This document shows, piece by piece, positions 1-10,771 of a stretch of 64,000 bases of DNA. The stretch comes from Armillaria gallica (taxonomy: Eukaryota; Basidiomycota; Agaricomycetes; Agaricales; Physalacriaceae), in the NCBI GenBank assembly GCA_037576215.1, contig JBANDB010000006.1:310001-374000 (forward strand), read 5' to 3'. The notes under the pieces are model-generated. The model did not search any database and was not told the origin of the DNA. It saw nothing but the letters and a program-made list of their open reading frames with translations. Numbering within the stretch: the first letter of the stretch is position 1; each line of letters starts with the position of its first letter. A program made the translations under genes and the position numbers.

Positions 1-1433
1 TAACTGCCATCGGTCCGATCCGGTCCGACAGTTAACTGCCGTTTGGCTCGTCGACGTTCACTGTGTTCTCTCTCTTGCCCTGTTTACATCAACACTAACA
101 GAAAAATAAGTGATATACTTAGGATGGTCTCTTATTAGTTTCCTTTAATAAATGCTCTCATTTTGCTCATGTCTGACCACCCTAGTAGTCCTCAGAGCCG
201 CCTGCATTCACTGCTTCCATTGGTCCAGGATCATGAATTTGAAGCCTTCAGTTTCAAGGGAAAGTATTTATGAGAATAGGTCCAACTCTTCCAATAATTA
301 AGATAGCGTACTCATCATAAATCTGAATATTGGTCTTCCAATAGTCTCTTAAGTCTCTCAGACGGATTATGGCACCTCAAAATATTATGAAATGCAGGAC
401 AGCATCGAACACTCTGTATTTTATCCCGCAGAATGTATCATGGGCGCGGCGCATGCGCCGCACCTCCCGGTGGAGGTTCTTGACTGGTCCCGGGATTAAA
501 CTTCAGCTCGGTGTAAATTTACATTGCAGTATCTATGTATGAATAATTTAAATTTCTACTGAAAAGAACTTTATTTCCTTCAAAATAGAGGCAAAATTTC
601 GCTGTTGTTGCGAGATAGACGAGTCGACAATTTCACTAAACACTGTGGCTGTGAAGGCGAATATGGTATGGGAACCGCTGACTAACCTTCCTTTTTTGCA
701 TTCTTTTTCGTTCAAATTTGGATGGGGATACCCAGCGTATTGAACGGAAAACCGTATTTGTTGATTAGTACAGAAAGAAAGAGGGTTTCGGGTAGTCGGC
801 TACCGCCGAAGCCCAATGAATCCGGGATAGTGACCGCCATTGATGTCGCGGCACTTCTGTTCATATAAACATTGGTACTAGGGCGGCCATAGAAACAATG
901 TCGATACGGCGCTTTGCTCTGTAAGTAGACGTTGTGACATCCCTGTTCATTCTAAGATCAAGCAGTTCCCGTCTTGAACAAGAAGCCAAGGATATGTTGA
1001 TCAGTTGAATGACTCGGCCAAACCATTCAAGGGTTGCCTGTGGTGCCGTGCCCACCGAAAATAAGAGCAGAGGTCAAGTTGAGCTAGAAAAGGGATGCGA
1101 GATAATAGCGGAGCCTCATGCTTGATACCTAAAACAAACGGTGAGCGATTCGTAGCGGTAGTGATGATAAGGAACATACCGGAACGGGACCCTGTCGAAA
1201 GTCGACCAATAGTACACCGACCATGACAACGTTCTTAGGCACAGGCAAGTCATGGTAATAAAACAACTCTCATTCGTCGACCCGTCATGCGTGTAAAGAA
1301 AGTATTTTCAAAGTAAAACTATGCATATCAGTTACTTTGTCTGCGAGCTGCAATGTTCATGAGCATGCTTCCAGAGCGGAGCGAAGGACTGCAGCCTCAC
1401 CAGTATAATGATTACCAGTAAGGCTGCTGTTGT
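1..1433. other. Intergenic, no gene recognised
   Basis: No convincing coding stretch is seen on either strand; the open frames are short and lack conserved motifs. A perfect 16-bp palindrome lies at 446-461, in a locally GC-rich patch inside AT-richer DNA. The right end carries the 3' flank of the COX6 gene. Confidence 0.5.
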
Positions 1434-1903
1434 TTATGACGACTTTGGGTACAACTCATCCTTGGTTAGAATGCCTTGGACCCCGGTAATGAGCCGCGCT
1501 GCAGAAGTAGAAAAAAAAACTCCAACATACCAAGCTCCTCCCTAAGCGGCTTCAGTTCTTCCAAATACGCCTCGTATTGCGCCTTGTTTTCAACCTTCTC
1601 GCTGACACCCTCAAAAATCCTGACAGCAGTCGAGTAGTCGTTCACCCTCCTAGCAGCCTTAACAGCAGCCTCGATGACAGCCGGGCTGGGGACGAGGTCG
1701 TGGGCGAAGCAGTTGTTGAGACCGCGCTGGAGCTCGAAGAGGTCCTCAGCGTTCTGGAAGAAGGTCACGTAGCGTTCCGAGAAAGCCTCGAAGGACTCTT
1801 GGTGGGCGTGGGCGTAACGGACGGGGGTGGTGCGAGGGACGGCGGCGACCTTGAGGGCCGGGCGGGATGCGAGGCGGAGGACGGGAAGGATTTGAGAGCG
1901 CAT
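1434..1903 (-). CDS. COX6: Cytochrome c oxidase subunit VI (Cox5A family), mitochondrial
   Basis: Small nuclear-encoded subunit of respiratory complex IV, acting on the matrix face of the mitochondrial inner membrane. The start at 1903 gives a basic, hydroxylated N-terminus of about 30 residues (MRSQILPVLRLASR...), a typical matrix-targeting presequence. The mature part begins near HQESFEAFSERYVTFF and matches the helical Cox5A/COX6 fold, including ELQRGLNNCFAHDLVPSP and AAVKAARRVNDYSTAVRIFE. One intron is inferred at 1475-1530 (56 nt, GTATGT...CAAG). Exons 1531-1903 and 1434-1474 join in phase to give EELGILTKDELYPKSS at the C-terminus, which fits the family ending. Without splicing the frame runs into an unrelated tail. 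Predicted length is 137 residues, normal for fungi. The identity is secure; only the short second exon is inferred. Confidence 0.93.
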
Positions 1904-3837
1904 TTTACGGCACTACAGTCGACGACAGAGTTAGGTGATAAGAGACGGGAGGGAGGGCTGGCGCTCTATTGATCATTGTTTGCCACAGGGTAAGATCGGG
2001 AAAAACCGGCCGGTCTGGGTCCATTCTCGACCGCCACCATCCTCCGATTCCGTGTTTGCCTCTAAATCGAATCATCTCTTCGCTTTTCAATCAATTTTCT
2101 TCGGCAACTCTAACGTCTGTATTCTTGACAACGGTAAGCATTACACTAAATTGCATAGCATCATGCGTCATCAATATATTATCATAGTTTCCGCCGTCTG
2201 ATGCTCGTATTGATTTCAAGGAATGTTGATCTTGCGCTTGAGCGTCCCGAAATTTCTGGAAAGACGACTTGGTAGCTGACCAACTGATGGATGATTCACC
2301 ATCTCTACGACAACTCCGCCTTTTCCTATTCCTGCTGCTGCACCGGTAACGTCGCTGCTTCGATCCCACTCAGCATTGCGCAGTCTGGTATGTTTATGCA
2401 TTGCAGTATCGGAAAACAAGGAACTGACGTAGCCATTTGTTCATCGCATAGCTTCAAAACTAACGTTGCTGATCTGCAAGAGCCTGTACTACGAGTTCCT
2501 GCTTCATCTCCAAGAGCATCGCCATCGACGTCATCCGGCGTTTACTCGAGGCGGTATAATTAATAATACCGCACATGGCTGTTCCAATCTCGGAGGACAG
2601 AAATGTCCGCGTCCGTTCCGTTACATGACGTCACTTACATCACCTCCCGAGCCTTACTGCTCCCTCAATGCTATGCAGACCAAATATGCGCCTGCAAGTG
2701 TCTGCACATGCAAATCTGCCTTGCATGGGAGCACTGCCTATCTTCTGACGATCCGTTAGAGTTTTGACAGGATTTTCGTCAGGGCGGATCCAACGGAACG
2801 ATCGAACTACTCCAAGATGTTTATTGCATGCCGGCAGCTCAGCTTTTGTTGACCTGACTCTTCACAATCCGTTTCCTTGTGGTTGAAAACGCAAGCATAT
2901 CAGGCCGTGCGTCACGAATGTCCAGGGAATTGTGGCGAGCGAGTTTTGGACTCAATCCATGCGTTGCGCTTCGCCTGTTGACCTTCACCGAGTCCGAATC
3001 GCGCATTCGTATCGAGCACTGAAGGGAAATTAATTTGTATCTTGACAGCGTACGCTCTATTCGACAGGTGTCTCTAATCATCCGTTCTGCCACCGTCCAC
3101 GGCGGTCAACGAGGGTGCATGCATGGTCGGCACTACCAGGTAATTTCCAGGGGTAATGTCCCTCGATATGCTTCGGTACGTATTTGTCTCAAAGTCCCAC
3201 GTTTTAGCTGCAATCTTACTTTCTAAAGCGTCCGGTGGATGATCTCACATTCCCTCTTTACCCTTGTGTGTTCGCATCCCAACGCAAAATTCGTCACCGC
3301 CCCACAGAGCAAGGGCTGATTCATTCATTTGTGTTTTCAACGAAGCAGGAAAGAATTGCACGGCATTCTTGCAGTGGTCTTTGCGCCGCTGTATTGGCGT
3401 GGAAAGTTACAACTCTCCACACAATAGGCTTGTCGCGTCATTTTCCCGTCATCAACAGACCTTATCAACGGGTGTCTCATCGATTGCATCCTACGCAATG
3501 CTATTACGGTGGCTGGGGTGCAGCCAGTGCTCAACTGAGCCAGTACTACCATTCAGACGTCCATCATCCATACTAACTACCCTTCATCAACACCAAACGA
3601 CCTATAGATAGTTACGGGTCAGCGGTCCGTGGCTCTGGAGACAAAAACTATCCCGAAGGCACAGTCCACATATAGATTCCGTATGTGTTTGACCCTGGCG
3701 CCTCATGATGCCAATCATCTTTCTCCCTTCCCTTCGCGGCATCACCTTCTCACCGTTCGCTTACTATTGCTTACTCCGCACCATCGCCTTCGTTCGCGCC
3801 GACGGTTCGGTCCTTAGATCGGCACTGCGGGAGCCTA
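1904..3837. other. Long intergenic stretch, no recognised gene
   Basis: This holds the upstream region of COX6 (left) and of the bZIP gene (right). Several open stretches of 60-115 codons occur on both strands around 2090-3600, but none shows a conserved motif or consistent splice signals. A gene with many short exons cannot be excluded around 2280-2760 on the plus strand. Confidence 0.4.
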
Positions 3838-3845
3838 TGACGTCA
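3838..3845. promoter_or_regulatory. CRE-type element TGACGTCA
   Basis: Perfect palindromic ATF/CREB site about 155 bp upstream of the bZIP start codon. It belongs to the class of sites bound by bZIP proteins. Function is inferred from sequence and position only. Confidence 0.5.
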
Positions 3846-3934
3846 GGGGGTGGCAGTACATCACCGCTTTTGATAGGCGTGGCTGTGCGTCGGGGTCGGT
3901 TTTCACTGCAAATGCTCCTGGTATTTAAGCAAAG

Positions 3935-3941
3935 TGACTCA
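3935..3941 (+). promoter_or_regulatory. Gcn4/AP-1 site TGACTCA
   Basis: Exact Gcn4 (general control response) consensus, 58 bp upstream of the start of a Gcn4-like gene. It lies just after a TATA-like TATTTAA at 3922-3928. A related half site GAGTCA follows at 3947-3952. This suggests autoregulation, as known for CPC1/GCN4-type genes. Confidence 0.55.
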
Positions 3942-3998
3942 GATCCGAGTCATCCTCATTCAATCTACAGCTTTCCCTCGATCAAGTCGATCCGTCCC

Positions 3999-4598
3999 AT
4001 GTCTTCTTTTGGAAACAACTCCTCCGACTACGACATGACCAACTCCGTATACTCGTACGATCCTACACCTTATACTGTGGAGTATCAGCAGGTTCAGCAA
4101 ATGAACAACAACAACAACGGTGCTCCTCCCATGCAGGTTAACACTTCCTCATACCCTCCCTCCCCTCCAGCTTCGATGAACAATGCCTACGGCGGCGTTC
4201 GGAAGCGTCGCTCTCCCATTGCTTCGAGCTCCCTTGGACTCGACGCGCCTACTCAGCCCCGTCGCTACGTCACTCCTTCCGTTACCTCCAGGAAAGAGAT
4301 CCCCGCTTTCTTCATGAGGAGGAGGCCCCAATCGATCCCATCCGATGAGGAGGATGAATTGACGGAGGAGCCGCCTGCGGCTGGTGCCACAGACCAAGAG
4401 AAGGTTGAATACAAGAGGCGGCAGAACACGCTCGCGGCTAGGAGGAGCCGTAAGCGCAAGATGCTCTACCAGCATGAGCTGGAAGAGACGGTTAGAAGGT
4501 TGACGACCGAGAAGGAGATCTGGAAGACTCGGGCCTTGACATTGAGGCAGCTCTTGCAAAGTCATGGAGTTCGCTGCCCCGACTTTGAAGATGCATAA
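3999..4598 (+). CDS. bZIP transcription factor, Gcn4/CPC1-like
   Basis: Predicted nuclear DNA-binding regulator of 199 residues, probably of amino-acid (general control) genes. The first ~95 residues are Asn/Ser/Tyr/Pro-rich, as in activation domains. A basic KRRSP patch is near residue 57 and an acidic stretch (SDEEDELTEEP) near residue 107. The C-terminus carries a clear bZIP: basic region RRQNTLAARRSRKRK at about residues 143-157, then a short leucine zipper (LEETVRRL...) and the ending SHGVRCPDFEDA. The basic region matches the Gcn4/CPC1 N-x-x-A-A-R-x-S-R pattern. The frame is open upstream, but ATG 3999 is preferred because it follows the TATA-like element and the CRE/Gcn4 sites. The putative short leader holds no upstream ATG, unlike the uORF-controlled yeast GCN4. 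The coding part has no intron; one is likely in the 3' UTR. Confidence 0.88.
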   Translation: MSSFGNNSSDYDMTNSVYSYDPTPYTVEYQQVQQMNNNNNGAPPMQVNTSSYPPSPPASMNNAYGGVRKRRSPIASSSLGLDAPTQPRRYVTPSVTSRKEIPAFFMRRRPQSIPSDEEDELTEEPPAAGATDQEKVEYKRRQNTLAARRSRKRKMLYQHELEETVRRLTTEKEIWKTRALTLRQLLQSHGVRCPDFEDA

Positions 4599-4680
4599 AT
4601 CTTTCCCTCGATACCTTTCCGTCGTTTGGCTTGATACCTTTGGTATCAGCAGACCCCTTCGCTCAACTGCGCAATATTAG

Positions 4681-4739
4681 GTGAGGCTCATTCTTTTAGT
4701 GCTTATCGCTTGTTTCTGACGTACTCCTTTTCTTTTCAG
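4681..4739 (+). other. Probable 3' UTR intron of the bZIP gene
   Basis: A 59-nt segment with a good donor (GTGAGG), a branch-like CTGAC and a pyrimidine tract ending TTTTCAG. It begins 83 nt after the bZIP stop codon. If spliced, the junction lies far enough beyond the stop to be a possible nonsense-mediated-decay trigger. No transcript evidence is available. Confidence 0.5.
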
Positions 4740-5309
4740 ATGGCATACTGTTTTCGCACCACTCGAACGCACCTATAATAGGGCCGTATATCTGTGAATA
4801 ATACTTCGCCACATCGAGCACGCCGCATCCACACACATGGACACTCCCGAGCCATGAATCTGTCGATGCATCATTCCCCTACAACCACTCCATCTGTACA
4901 TGAAGTACACCCACCTTTGGACTTCCACACCCGCGCGTTTGTTAGTGTTAGTGTTATACATATAGACCGCGTATTTGTACCGGTCGAACAGGGACTTTTC
5001 GTTACTACTTTTTCTTTTCTTTGGACTTTGGAGCACATTGGGTTGTAATGTAGCATAAGGGTTACATAATTGTTCAATCATATGGATTTCGTTCTTCAAG
5101 TCTGAGTGTGAGATTTGTACCGGTCAAATTGAGCAGACTGTTGAAATATTTCTTTTATCATTGGTCGCAGCACAAAGATTGATTCCTGATTGGCATAGAT
5201 CCAATTGTCGCATTCAACTTCATCAGAATCTGATATCTAAAAGGCAATCCCTTCACATGTGCATCAAGCGCGTGACCGTCAACTCAAGGTTGCACCCACC
5301 TCTTTCGGA
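4740..5309. other. Intergenic between bZIP and aminopeptidase genes
   Basis: 3' UTR of the bZIP gene and the promoter of the aminopeptidase gene. No coding region is recognised. Confidence 0.5.
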
Positions 5310-7895
5310 ATGCTTTTACCCAGAACCTTCATCTCTCGCACGCGAATATCGCACAACAGAGGCTCACTACACATCCTAAAGGCAATGTCGACAGCTCGAA
5401 TCATCCCTCACGACCCCAAGGCGACATCGGAGCTCTGGGCTAGCGCTCCCACAGGGGAGAAGCCAGCGAAAGTCGGCACGACCAGGGTATTCTACAACAC
5501 CCCTCCTAAGCAGCTGACCGCTCTCTCGTCGCTGGGAGATGGCTTTGAGAAGAAGACAGGCACTGCGAAGCGGGAAGTGGTGAGGAAGGCGGTGGGGAGC
5601 GCTGTCAAGGCGGTCAAGGCCATCGATGGTGTGAAAGACGTGAAGATCGATGCTTCCCTGGACCCCCATGCAGCTGGTGCGTAGCCTTGTTTTACACCCT
5701 TTCTTGGTCGCTGACGACCTGATGTAGCTGTCGCGGCACATCTGGCGCAGTACTCGTTCACGTTGAAGACTTCTCCGACTCCTTCGAGATTCGACCCGAA
5801 TTTGAAGGAGCCTATCCCTGAAAAGTTCACCCTTTCTCCTGAGCAGAGCTCTGAGGAATGGGATCGTGGGGTGGTGTATGCGGAGTCGCAGAACTTTGCT
5901 AGGACTGTGAGTGGCTACCTCTTGAGATATGTGGACCATGAAGCTAAACGTTGGGTACGTCTATAGCTCATGGAATTGCCAGCTAATATCGTGACTCCGA
6001 CGGTAAGTCTGTCTTCTCGTCTTGCCCACGGAACGTTTCTCTTCTCTTTTCTGGTGGAAAATGGCGTACTCAGGCTGGACAGCATACCATTCTGTGATTC
6101 TTTCGCGCGTGCTGGTTTTGCCATCAGATAACGAGAATAGCCGTCTCACTTCTCTCAGCCAAAAATACCCAATTTTATGTGAAGAGGTCACCACCCTTTG
6201 TTTTTGGTTTGAAACGAAGGGAGACTGTTCACCTTTCGAAAGATTTACCACACCTAAAAGAAAGCCTCTTTACTTTTATTCTTCTCAGAGACAATCCCGC
6301 GTCGCAAACAAGCCAGTGAAAAGTCACGACAGTTCCTGAGCCGCTGTTTCTTACCGAGACTGCGCGTTAGACCGCCTTACTCACTAATAATGATTGATTT
6401 CAGGCATTCACGGAACGCGTCAAATCGGCGTTTGCTGGCATCGACAACGTCGAAATCTTCGTTCGAGATGAAGGTATGGAAGAAACTCAGAATCACTGAT
6501 CATCGTGCTCAATACGTCATACAGCCTGGGCCGAGGAGAAAGGAATGCGAACTTTCCTTTCCGTGACCCATGGCACCGCGGAGCCCGCCAAGTTGCTCGA
6601 AATGTTGGTTCTATTCTCAATATCCTCCAACAGTTGTACTCATTGTGTACAGTCACTACAAGGGTGCCCCCTCCAAGGACGATGCACCAGTCGCTTTCGT
6701 TGGCAAAGGTATCACTTTCGATTCCGGAGGAATCAGCTTGAAGCCATCAGCGGTCAGTGATTCTGTGATGAGCTATGGGTTTAACGAGGCATTGACGATC
6801 ACGTTCTACAGGCTATGAAACTGATGCGCGGTGATATGGGTGAGGATCCCCGGATCTTTGATGACAAGAGCCACACAGCTAATGAAATCTCCACAGGTGG
6901 TGCCGCCTCTGTGGTCGCCGCCACTCTGGCCATCACGAAACTCAAGCTTCCGGTCAACCTCATCACTATCACTCCACTGACGGAGAACCTTCCTGGAGTA
7001 AGCATTTCGCTGCCGTTATCAATCCACAAGCTGGTGTGTTTATGATGATATCAGCCAAGCGCGACCAAGCCTGGTGACATGTGAGTTTCCTCTCCTTGTC
7101 ATGCGACTCCATAGACTGATGCCAATGGGAATAGAATCTATGCGATGAACGGTAAAACGGTTGAAGTCGACAATACTGATGCTGAGGGCCGATTGGTTCT
7201 TGCTGGTATGTTCCCAGGCTTTATACTTTGCCATTGCTCACCTGCTGGTCAGATGCCATTTACTACGCATCATCCGAATACAAGCCCCACACCCTTATTG
7301 ATGTAGCTACCCTGACTGGGTACGTACCATTATCGATCCCACCTCTTCCTCGTTTCGGGCTGATCACCTCCTTAGTGCCATGGACATCGCGCTTGGAGAC
7401 CACATCAGATAAGCTCTGGGATCAACTCCGCGTCGCGGGAGAGACTGAATTCGATCGATTCTGGCGTATGCCATTGGACGAGGATTATGGTCCTCAGATC
7501 TATTCGTCGAATGCTGACCTATGCAACGTGAATAAAGTGGTCATGCTTCATTCTTGCTTTGCTGATACAATGCATTTAGACCGGCGGAAGACCTGCTGGT
7601 AGTTGTACGGCAGCACTTTTCTTGAAGGCGTTTGTTGAGGGAATTGATGGTGATGAGCCTTCCTTGAAATGGGCACATATTGATATTGCCGGGACTATGG
7701 AGGTAAGCGCGCTAACCGGGATACTTGTGTGACTGCAGGAATGCTAACTCATGCATCCTAGGTAACCCGGCCCACACCTTACCTTGAAAAGGGCATGACA
7801 GGCCGGTCTGTGCGGTACGTGCATTGATTTGTCAAGGAAAACATTATTCATCGTGTTTTAGCGGTCTGATTGAGTATATACGAAACTTGCAGTAA
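5310..7895 (+). pseudogene. Leucine aminopeptidase (M17 family) with a disrupting deletion
   Basis: Metallopeptidase of the PepA/LAP3 family that removes N-terminal residues from peptides using two metal ions. About 15 exons were traced from 5310 or 5385 to the TAA at 7893-7895. Signatures in order: VAFVGKGITFDSGG (metal/active-site Lys and Asp), MKLMRGDMGGAAS, NTDAEGRLVLADA (the family signature), [38 protein letters not shown] and [17 protein letters not shown] 5310 adds a basic, hydroxylated leader (MLLPRTFISRTRISHNR) that looks mitochondrial; ATG 5385 would give a cytosolic form. After the intron at 7320-7375 the frame reads GAMDIALGDH and meets a stop near 7410. The conserved continuation TTSDKLWDQLR is present in another frame. 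About 20 nt that should encode the intervening D-V-Y-S-G-V-F-like segment are missing. Everything downstream stays intact, so the break is recent, allelic or an assembly error. Intron 3 (6003-6403, 401 nt) is unusually long. Confidence 0.85.
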
Positions 7896-7968
7896 CTTGT
7901 CGAGGTATCATAGTAGCATAAAAAGGAAGGATGAAAAATGTTCGTTCGCATATGTGTGTGGAAACCCT

Positions 7969-10127
7969 TCAGTCAACCCAAATCGGCTCCACTTTCCAGT
8001 CAGCCTTGGGGTGGTATTTTCCTCCTGGAACATTTTCAGCCTCCATCCTTAATTTCACTGAACGATGGACTTTGACGCCCTGCATCTTTTGTCGCGGAAT
8101 ATGCCTTGGGCTACCTGCGTTCACGCTGTGGAGGGTGGTCAGAGCTAAACTTGTCGTCGAGAGATACAGTGGACATACGTCACGGTCTTGGACCAGGTGT
8201 CATCGTGCTTCTGATACCTTATTCTGGCTGGCAACAACTCCAGGATCCACCAGGCAGGTACAAGGGAGAGCTGATCATACAAGGGGCAGAGCGCGTCTTT
8301 GAGATCTTCTGTTTCTTCGCAGACGGTGTCGCTGCTAGACTCGGATGGGGATGGAAGGCTCGTAATCGGTGGCGGACGAGGCTTCACGACCGGGTATAGG
8401 TTTGAAGGCTCTATTCCAAACGGCTTGAGCATCTCGCGATGGAATAGAATACCCGTGTTGAGGAGGAAACATTGCCTGATCATCCAGCGTAAGGGAATAC
8501 GTGCCAAGCTGTTAGTAACGTCGTTGCCGACGGACCCTCCGCCGACGTCTGAGAAAGGGTCAGTTACCGTGCTTGTGAGACGTAAAAGTACAGGTACGAA
8601 CCACAATGACAACCTGAGAACCACACTTCTTCCACATCGGTCGGCGTGTTGTCCCTGTGGCAAGTTGAGGATGCCTCAAACTCTCTCTCGTGCTGGATGA
8701 GAGACTTCTGGTGGTGTGGCTTTGGCTTCAAGGACTGTTCGTGACGCTTGGGCGGCGGCGCCTTGGGCATTTCGCCAGGCTGTACACCCAGCTGGGCAGT
8801 GGCGGGGTGAACACGGTGCCATAAAGCGGGTTTGAAGCGGACGCGGCGTTCATCCAAGGACAGTGCATGACGGAAATGGCGCACGTGCGTATTCGAAGCG
8901 GTGAAGGGGAGGCGGCGAGGAATGATCCCTACCGAATCTACAGTGTCCCTGTCGGGGTGTCAATTGACTGTAGATGCAAGGTGAGAGAAAGTTTCTCCTA
9001 CCAAACGCCTAGGAATTCAATGTCGACGTCGATGGAGAAGGCCTTTTTGAAAGCCGCGCTTTGGGCCCAGCCTAGGTCGTCTTCGCGCGAGTACATGCGG
9101 TAGGCGAATGGAACTTGTTGGTGGTTGCATCGAGGTAGAAGTCCGACCTAAAGGCGATATTAGTATAGCGAAGTTCTGCACCCGGTATAGCTATCGTACC
9201 TTGTGTATCCTGAGGATGTCCGGATTAGAAATGCTATCTCAAGAGAAGTGTGAACGCCGACTTACATCCCTGCAAGCGCTCGAGCCGTCTAGACATATAT
9301 GGTCAGAAACGGTGGAGATGTGTATCAAATTATACTGACATAGGCACCACGGGAGAACCTATGTACATTTCAGTTGACATTGACCAATGACAACGTATTG
9401 AATAGAGAACGCACCCAAAAATACAGATCTTATCATTGGCTTCGTCTATGTAGGTGTCATGCGATTAGCGAGGTGAACGTAAATGGATAAAATCGTGCAT
9501 ACAATTTTGCATGAGGAATTCGTATCCACCTACGGAACTTGGTTAACCAATACAATTGACCGGAAGCGGTTACAATTACTTACCCATAACATGTGCGTCA
9601 AGATGAACACCAATCATGCTGTCGATAATTCTGCTGAACTTTGCAGCTATAGGCGAAGCTATCTCAGGGGCGTTATACGTCCCAATACCGGCCTTCAAGG
9701 AACTGTCAGGTGATAGATAGGAAGAAGAGAGTGACACAATTACCTGGTAATACACAAGCTGTTCTTTAGGATCATCCTTCCTCAACAGCGAGAAGAAGTT
9801 GACAACGTTGGAGTTCTACGTCGACGTGGTGAGTTCCTGAACTGCGCAAGGGTTGGATGGACGTACATCACTGTCGAATTGATCCCCTAAACATCATGAA
9901 AGAGTCAGTTGCGTTATTTCATAGTTCCGACAGGACTTACCAGTTCCGTCAAAGCAGAGGACGAGTGTCCTGTTCAAATGGTTCGGGGGGATAGTTGCCT
10001 CGAGCGAGAGTCCTTGTAACGAATCGGTCTCTCCGTTCAGGGAGGAAACCTTTTGGAATTCAGGATATTCGTCGGCAACCTGCGTCTGGGCGGAAGTCGT
10101 GCGAGAGTGTGAGGGTGCGGTAGCCAT
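7969..10127 (-). CDS. DUF2235 / Tle1-like alpha/beta hydrolase
   Basis: Predicted hydrolase of the DUF2235 family, related to bacterial type VI secretion phospholipase effectors of the Tle1 group and common in mushroom genomes; the physiological substrate is unknown. About 13 short exons were traced. The start at 10127 (MATAPSHSRTTSAQ) is the first ATG before the conserved opening NRTLVLCFDGTG. Later landmarks: NVVNFFSLLRKDDP, YYQAGIGTY, the nucleophile elbow CIFGFSRGAYTARALAGM (Ser in G-F-S-R-G), FLGVWDTVDSVG (catalytic Asp region), and FSGCHCDVGGG, carrying the His that precedes the conserved DVGGG. The end is VKVHRSVKLRMEAEN...PIWVD. Total is about 510 residues with no frame break. An insert rich in Lys/Pro/His (around MPKAPPPKRHEQSLK) sits in the lid region. 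No signal peptide is seen. The gene converges on the aminopeptidase, with only 73 bp between stop codons. Confidence 0.85.
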
Positions 10128-10771
10128 TGTGGGAAGAAACAAGTGATGGCGCTACTAAGACAAAACCAGGCTGCTTTTATACATTGGACTCAAGGCCTAA
10201 ATCCTCGATTGCCGGACGAATCCACCGGATATCTTCGATAGCCTATGTCCTTCTATCAATTTAGTACGTAACCATTCCGAGTGTCAACGGAAGTCCATTG
10301 AGTGACAGGTAAAATATTCACGGAACACTAAGCAAGCATGGGCGTAGATCGGGTATTGAGATACCATCGTCGCCCTATCATTGAGACGTCCGTCGAAGGA
10401 GAAGCCAGGAGCACATGGGGCCATTCGTCCTTTGCTGGTAAGTATTATTGTGGCTTCGTCAGTACCCACCAGAAGCTGGTGGCGGGAAAGGGTCTGAATT
10501 GCTCAGATGACAGAGTGCTCGCGTAAGATTCTTCAGCTGCAATTCAATAAGGGTCGGTGGAAAGATTCGACGAGTGTAAACATTCATAAGCAGCGAGCGA
10601 CAAGTTCGGAAATTCTGAATGATCGGCAGAGGATCGATGTAGTGCCTTGCTTGGCAAAGTCTTCCAGTTGCTTGTCCTTATTGTCCTGCAGCCAGCTGTA
10701 CAGTTGCTCTCAGCCACCGATCACTTGCCTTTTTCGAGAGCGTCCTCATCGTCGCCAGCCATACCTTCAAA
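10128..10771. other. Divergent promoter region between hydrolase and L28e genes
   Basis: This 644-bp stretch separates two divergently transcribed genes and should hold both promoters. Pyrimidine-rich tracts precede the L28e start, as usual for fungal ribosomal protein genes. No further gene was recognised. Confidence 0.5.

Noticed and set aside
3705..3998. N-terminal extension of the bZIP protein from ATG 3705
   Set aside because: The extra 98 residues run through the TATA-like box, the CRE and the Gcn4 site and lack regulatory-protein character; ATG 3999 is the better start.
4149..4565. 138-codon frame antisense to the bZIP gene
   Set aside because: It is a shadow of the strongly supported bZIP coding sequence.
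9973..9999. Hydrolase as a bacterial T6SS effector acquired recently
   Set aside because: DUF2235 proteins are common in fungi and this gene has about a dozen typical fungal introns, so no recent transfer is indicated.
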